Position numbers and translations under genes: made by a program
In this document: piece after piece, positions 60,312 through 64,000 of the stretch
Numbering within the stretch: position 1 is the first letter of the stretch
How the letters are laid out: the number at the start of each line of letters is the position of its first letter
DNA from: Breoghania sp037026715
GTDB taxonomy: Bacteria; Pseudomonadota; Alphaproteobacteria; Rhizobiales; Stappiaceae
NCBI RefSeq assembly: GCF_037026715.1
Contig: NZ_JBANCG010000007.1
Coordinates: forward strand, 186,001-250,000
DNA length: 64,000 bases
Direction: 5' to 3'
The notes under the pieces: generated by a model
Seen by the model: the letters and a program-made list of their open reading frames with translations, nothing else
Told to the model about the DNA's origin: nothing
Databases searched by the model: none

Positions 60312-61075
60312 ATCAGATTGATCCCGGCCCCCTGAAGGGCGAGGTTCAGTGCGAGAACCGTCATAACCGTGCGAAAGCCGGCGCGAAAAACCGTTTCCGG
60401 CATCCTTCCGAGCAGCATCGAGCCGGCGATCGTGCCGAGAAAGCCGGTTGCGATCATCACGATCATCAGCGGCAGCCACGGGCCGAAGGCAAAGCCCAGA
60501 AACCCGAACACGATCACCTTGATCAGGTGCTGCAGCGTCATGCAGGCGGCGAACGTGCCAACGAAGGCATGGCGCGTTTTTGTCAGGGGCCGAACGATCG
60601 CTCCCATGAAGGGACCCGTCGCGCCGAAGAACATGGTCAGGATCGTGGTCACGAACCCCGCCAGCACCAGCAGCGAGCGCGGGAGCCGGGCAAAGGAGGG
60701 TTTCTTCCCCCAGACCGACCACATCACGAACAGAGCAAGCGCGATCTTGAGCGGCCCATCCGGCAGGCGCACCACCATGTGCCCTCCCGCCCAGGCGCCG
60801 ACCAGACTTCCGATCGCGATATAGAGGAGGATGGTCCGGTCGACATGGCGGGCCTGCACGACCACTCGCCCGGCATTGGAGCCGAGCTGGATGACGCCAT
60901 GAACAGGGATGAGAACGGCCATCGGAATGGCGGACGCCATCACCGCAAGAAGCGTGACGCCACCGCCCAAGCCCACCGCCGCCGTCATGGCCGAGGTGAG
61001 AAACGACATGAAGACAAGCGTGATGGCGAATGCCGCGGAGAAATCCGGCGGCATGAAGGCGGCAAACTGATCCAT
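60308..61075 (-). CDS. TauE/SafE-family sulfite/sulfur-anion exporter
   Basis: The 255-residue protein has about eight membrane helices and the family glycine motifs TAAVGLGGGVTLLAVMASAIP and MFFGATGPFMGAIV. TauE/SafE proteins are linked to export of sulfite, sulfoacetate or other anions. It is the third predicted sulfur-anion transporter class in the window, after YeiH and YeeE/YedE. A 24-bp inverted repeat lies 40 bp before its start. Confidence 0.88.
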   Translation of the reverse strand: MDQFAAFMPPDFSAAFAITLVFMSFLTSAMTAAVGLGGGVTLLAVMASAIPMAVLIPVHGVIQLGSNAGRVVVQARHVDRTILLYIAIGSLVGAWAGGHMVVRLPDGPLKIALALFVMWSVWGKKPSFARLPRSLLVLAGFVTTILTMFFGATGPFMGAIVRPLTKTRHAFVGTFAACMTLQHLIKVIVFGFLGFAFGPWLPLMIVMIATGFLGTIAGSMLLGRMPETVFRAGFRTVMTVLALNLALQGAGINLI

Positions 61076-61115
61076 GTCCGGTATGCCCGATGCTGCTAGG
61101 CGGGCAGTCCTGCCT

Positions 61116-61139
61116 TTTCGTATGCATTTGTATACGAAA
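61116..61139. promoter_or_regulatory. inverted repeat upstream of tauE, GntR-operator-like
   Basis: TTTCGTAT and ATACGAAA are perfect 8-bp arms separated by GCATTTGT. Within it, TTTGTATACGAAA also matches the GntR-type pattern TnGT-AT-ACnA. No gntR gene is adjacent. Confidence 0.45.
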
Positions 61140-61191
61140 TTTGCAGGAAGGCAAAGGCCGGTCGATCGCCCTCGTTACCGACCGCATCCTC

Positions 61192-61611
61192 TCAGGGCTG
61201 ACGCAGCACTTTCGCCTGGTCCTCCGCCACGGCCGCGACGTAGTACCAGCGGCCCTTTTTCTTGCGAAACAGGCTTGCCTCGCGATGCTCGCGGATCTCG
61301 CCGCTTTCAAGGGCCCTGGCCACGAACAGCACCATCCCCGTCGTATCGCCGGCGCCGCCCTGCTCGACCTTCTGGATATCGAGGCCGACCCATTGCCGCG
61401 AATGCGCGAATTCCGTGAGCCCGGGCACGTCGAGGGTCTTCTGGTACTTCGGCCAGAGGCTCTCCTTCAGCCAGTCGACGTTGCGCAGCGCGAAGGCCGT
61501 GTAGCGCGACCGCATCAGCGCCTCGGCGGTCTCCGGCCAGGCCCGGCCCTCGATCGCCGGCCCACAGCATGCGTCGTAGTCGAGACCGGAGCAGCAGGGA
61601 CAAGGGTTCAT
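61192..61611 (-). CDS. YchJ-family SEC-C motif protein
   Basis: The 139-residue protein begins MNPCPCCSGLDYDACCGP, the cysteine-rich SEC-C-type zinc motif of YchJ. ALMRSRYTAFALRNVDWL and a C-terminal NTF2-like domain ending EASLFRKKKGRWYYV follow. Members are conserved, and their function is unknown. It is divergent from the EEP-family gene. Confidence 0.9.
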   Translation of the reverse strand: MNPCPCCSGLDYDACCGPAIEGRAWPETAEALMRSRYTAFALRNVDWLKESLWPKYQKTLDVPGLTEFAHSRQWVGLDIQKVEQGGAGDTTGMVLFVARALESGEIREHREASLFRKKKGRWYYVAAVAEDQAKVLRQP

Positions 61612-61739
61612 ATCGCTTCCTCAAAACCCGGGGTGTGGACCCACACGTGTCATCTCCCGGGCGCTCTTGCCCCGGACTGCGACAAAGCGCAAGAGCCTCC
61701 ACCCTCGACAGACGCAACGGAAACTCTCACTCTGGGTTC

Positions 61740-62714
61740 ATGCGAATTGCGACCTTCAACCTGGAATCCTTCGGCGACGATCCTTTCGAAGCCGATGCGC
61801 TCGCACCGCGCATCGGGCGGTTGCGCCCGCTTCTCGAAAATCTCCGCGCCGATATCCTCTGCCTTCAGGAGGTGAACGCGCAGCACCGCAAGGGCGAGGA
61901 CCATCGCGCCTTCGATGCGCTGGCCATCCTCCTTCAGGGGACCTCCTACGAGAGCTTCCACATCGCGGCCAGCGGCGAGGGCGATCCGGCGGAGCGGCAC
62001 AATCTCGTCGTCCTGTCGCGCTTTCCGATCGCCAGCAGCAGGGACATCCTCAACGACTATGTCGAACCGCCGCGCTGGCTGCGCCGGCATGCCGATCCGC
62101 CCGACGACGCCGCTCCGGCGATCACCTTCGACCGGCCGATCCTGGCGGTTGCCGCCCGTCTGCCCGCAGGCCGCCTGCTCCATCTCTTCTGCGTTCACCT
62201 GCGCGCGCCGCTGGCCGCCCCGGTGCCGGGCCAGAAACTGAGCGCGAGCGCGTGGAAAACGGTGCCCGGCTGGGCCGAAGGGTATTTCGCGGCAGCCATG
62301 AAACGCACCGGCCAGGCGCTGGAACTGCGCGAGGCCATCGACGACATATTCGACCGGGAACCGGATGCGCTCGTGGCCGCGATGGGCGACTTCAACGCCG
62401 TCGATGTGGAGCCGGCGCTGCGCCTCATCCTCGCGGATCCGGACGACACCGGAAACCCGGGGCTCGCCTCCCGCCGGCTGCTGCCCGTGGAAACCGCGAT
62501 CGCCGAGGAACGACGTTTCACGGTCACCCACCACGGGCGACATCACATGCTGGATCATATTCTGGTGAGCCCTCCCCTCGCCGACCGGCTGAAGAGCGTG
62601 CAGATCCTGAACAAGGATCTCGCCGACGAGGTCGATGATTCGGGAACGGCCGCGGCGCTCGGCTCTTTTCACGCGCCGCTTGTCGCCACGTTTGACGACG
62701 CCCTGGCCCGATAA
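61740..62714 (+). CDS. endonuclease/exonuclease/phosphatase (EEP) family protein
   Basis: From ATG 61740 (MRIATFNLESFG) the protein has 324 residues. EEP motifs are RIATFNLE with the metal-side Asn, DILCLQEVN with the catalytic Glu, LVVLSRFPI, FCVHLRAPL, AMGDFNAVD and HHMLDHILVS with the final Asp-His. It should be a Mg-dependent phosphodiesterase acting on nucleic acid, lipid or another phosphate ester. The in-frame region upstream to 61569 overlaps the ychJ start antisense and is not conserved. No clear ribosome site is present. Confidence 0.87.
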   Translation: MRIATFNLESFGDDPFEADALAPRIGRLRPLLENLRADILCLQEVNAQHRKGEDHRAFDALAILLQGTSYESFHIAASGEGDPAERHNLVVLSRFPIASSRDILNDYVEPPRWLRRHADPPDDAAPAITFDRPILAVAARLPAGRLLHLFCVHLRAPLAAPVPGQKLSASAWKTVPGWAEGYFAAAMKRTGQALELREAIDDIFDREPDALVAAMGDFNAVDVEPALRLILADPDDTGNPGLASRRLLPVETAIAEERRFTVTHHGRHHMLDHILVSPPLADRLKSVQILNKDLADEVDDSGTAAALGSFHAPLVATFDDALAR

Positions 62715-62720
62715 CGCCGC

Positions 62721-63050
62721 CTATCGGGTCTTCAGCGAGCGGATATAGGCGACGATGGCATCGATTTCAGCACGGCTGAGGGACATGTCCGGCATGACTG
62801 GATGCGTGCCGGAAAGCAGGGTTTCGATCTGCTCGGCTGTGAGATCCGACTTGTCGGCAATTTCGGAAAAGGGCGGTACGTCCGGATTGCCGCTCGTCTG
62901 GTCGCTGGAGACGACATGACAGTTCGCGCACCAGAGTTGCGAGAGCTTCTCGCCCGCCGCCACGCTCGCGGCCGCCGTGGCCCCGCTCTGGGACAGGCTT
63001 GCGGCGAAGGCAGCCAAAAGCAGGGTTCTTGCGATGCGCGATAGGGTCAT
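62721..63050 (-). CDS. small class I cytochrome c
   Basis: From ATG 63050 (MTLSRIARTLLLAAF), with GGAGGACAGGA upstream, the protein has 109 residues. The signal peptide ends near ATAAA. One haem site, WCANCH, is followed by DVPPFSEIADKSDLT and the axial methionine region HPVMPDMSLSRAEIDAIVAYIRSL. It is a soluble periplasmic electron carrier. It is divergent from the gamma-glutamyltransferase. It could accept electrons from Sox enzymes or the GMC dehydrogenase, but nothing in the sequence shows this. Confidence 0.9.
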   Translation of the reverse strand: MTLSRIARTLLLAAFAASLSQSGATAAASVAAGEKLSQLWCANCHVVSSDQTSGNPDVPPFSEIADKSDLTAEQIETLLSGTHPVMPDMSLSRAEIDAIVAYIRSLKTR

Positions 63051-63171
63051 GGCGATCCTGTCCTCCCGTGATAGCCACCAATTCGAAGCACCAGACTGGT
63101 AACTGCCGTTACGTGCGCCAGTATAAGCAGGATACTGAATTCGTTTCGAGCATGGATTGGGAGGATAAAAC

Positions 63172-64000
63172 ATGCCGCCTTTTCGTTTCCGCCTCGCCTC
63201 TGTGGCGCTTGCCGCCACGATTGCCCTTCTGCCCGCTGCGGTCTCACCCGCGGCATGGCGCCTTGATAGCGCGCGGGCACAGGAAGCCGCTCCCATTCTG
63301 TCCGGCCGCGATCTCGCCCACCCCGTAGTCTCGCCCAACGGGATGGTGGCAAGCCAGGAAGCGATGGCGACACGGGCGGGCCTGGAAATCCTCCGAAAGG
63401 GCGGCAACGCGGTGGATGCCGCCGTAGCGGTAGGCTTCGCGCTGTCGGTGACCTTGCCCAGGGCGGGCAATCTGGGCGGCGGAGGCTTCATGATCGTCCA
63501 TCGGGCCGACCGGGGCGAGACGGTTGCCATCGACTATCGCGAAAAGGCCCCGGCCGCCGCCTTCAGGGACATGTTTCTGAACGAAGCAGGCGAGGCAGAC
63601 ACGGAAAAATCGCGCTATTCGGGGCTCGCCGTTGGCGTGCCGGGGACTGTCGCCGGTCTTGTCATGGCCCAACGGGACTACGGCTCCGGAAAGCTGACGC
63701 TCTCGGAGGTCATGGCCCCCGCCATCCGGCTTGCCGAAGAGGGCTTCGAGATGCCGGCAAGCCTCGCGATGTCGCTGGAACGCGTGCGCCCCCGGCTTTC
63801 GCAGGACGCGGAGGCTTACGTCACCTTCTACGGCGAGGCAGGCCTCCCGATAGAACCGGGAGTGACCTTCAAACAGCCGGCCCTGGCCGCGACGCTGCAC
63901 CGGATCGCCGATGAGGGCGCCAACGGCTTTTACCAGGGCCCTGTCGCAGAGGCGATCGCACAGACGGTACAGGAACGCGGCGGCGGCATGACGGCAGAGG
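63172..64000 (+). CDS. gamma-glutamyltransferase (3' end outside the window)
   Basis: The frame starts at ATG 63172 with GGGAGGA upstream and stays open to the window end, giving 276 residues. A signal peptide is present (RFRLASVALAATIALLPAAV). The large-subunit signatures are MVASQEAMATRAGLEILRKGGNAVDAAVAVGFALSVTLP, GNLGGGGFMIVH and YSGLAVGVPGTVAGL. The self-cleavage threonine would be beyond the window. The enzyme removes gamma-glutamyl groups from glutathione in the periplasm. Confidence 0.92.
   Translation, partial: MPPFRFRLASVALAATIALLPAAVSPAAWRLDSARAQEAAPILSGRDLAHPVVSPNGMVASQEAMATRAGLEILRKGGNAVDAAVAVGFALSVTLPRAGNLGGGGFMIVHRADRGETVAIDYREKAPAAAFRDMFLNEAGEADTEKSRYSGLAVGVPGTVAGLVMAQRDYGSGKLTLSEVMAPAIRLAEEGFEMPASLAMSLERVRPRLSQDAEAYVTFYGEAGLPIEPGVTFKQPALAATLHRIADEGANGFYQGPVAEAIAQTVQERGGGMTAE

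Noticed and set aside
1..64000. CRISPR array, insertion sequence, prophage or toxin-antitoxin locus
   Set aside because: No regularly spaced repeats, transposase or phage-type proteins were recognised. The RHH protein at 4089-4391 has no adjacent toxin gene.

Overview
The window is a high-GC, gene-dense bacterial chromosome segment. Gene content and order point to an alphaproteobacterium, most likely of the Hyphomicrobiales (Rhizobiales). Supporting signs are leuS-lptE-holA, tsaD-gpsA divergent from hemC-hemD, a DUF2125 protein, a short ribbon-helix-helix protein beginning MCRVFAG, a mitofilin-like gene next to hemY, etfBA-hbd, and a complete Paracoccus-type sox cluster. No insertion sequence, prophage, CRISPR array or plasmid origin was seen. 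The genus cannot be fixed from the sequence alone.

Layout. 1-2.8 kb: end of an alpha/beta hydrolase, then a LysR regulator divergent from a YeiH-type exporter. 2.8-7.3 kb: an aminotransferase, a small RHH regulator, a VOC protein, and a GMC oxidoreductase with its Tat-exported small subunit. 7.3-11.6 kb: leuS-lptE-holA. 11.7-19.1 kb: yggS, a TetR regulator with two operator-like palindromes, an RND efflux pair and an aldehyde dehydrogenase, with a bidirectional terminator between the last two. 19.4-22.4 kb: tRNA-Gly, a ProX/YbaK-like deacylase, YbbN, a Lon N-domain protein and a Trm112-like protein. 22.5-25.4 kb: etfB-etfA-hbd. 25.6-30.6 kb: rhomboid protease, znuCB divergent from znuA around a Zur-box-like palindrome, and a CobW/ZNG1-type GTPase. 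30.7-34.6 kb: a FemAB/BioF2-like acetyltransferase overlapping a polysaccharide flippase, then a DUF2125 protein. 34.8-41.7 kb: ChaC-like cyclotransferase, gpsA, tsaD, hemC, hemD, leuB, an FMN-binding oxidase and a Fur-family regulator.

41.7-55.1 kb is the most distinctive part: a thiosulfate-oxidation island. Leftward it reads soxV-W-X-Y-Z-A-B-C-D-F. Rightward from the same divergent region it reads soxS, soxR and a YeeE/YedE transporter, followed by a Tat-exported metallo-beta-lactamase-fold protein and a second YeeE/YedE transporter. Together these encode the periplasmic SoxXA, SoxYZ, SoxB and SoxCD system, its reductant supply (V, W, S), its repressor (R) and probable sulfur-compound uptake. 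SoxE is missing, and SoxD has only one haem site. AT-rich inverted repeats lie at soxW-soxX and soxV-soxS, the positions where SoxR is known to act in Paracoccus.

55.1-64 kb: tRNA-Thr, hemY, a mitofilin-like protein, a GNAT acetyltransferase, a TauE/SafE exporter, a YchJ protein, an EEP-family phosphatase/nuclease, a small cytochrome c and the start of a gamma-glutamyltransferase. The hemY-mitofilin pair is about 16 kb from hemCD and on the opposite strand, which suggests a local inversion. No wholly new system was recognised. The best leads are the regulatory palindromes (TetR, SoxR, GntR-like), the reduced Sox composition with paired YeeE/YedE transporters, and the displaced haem genes.
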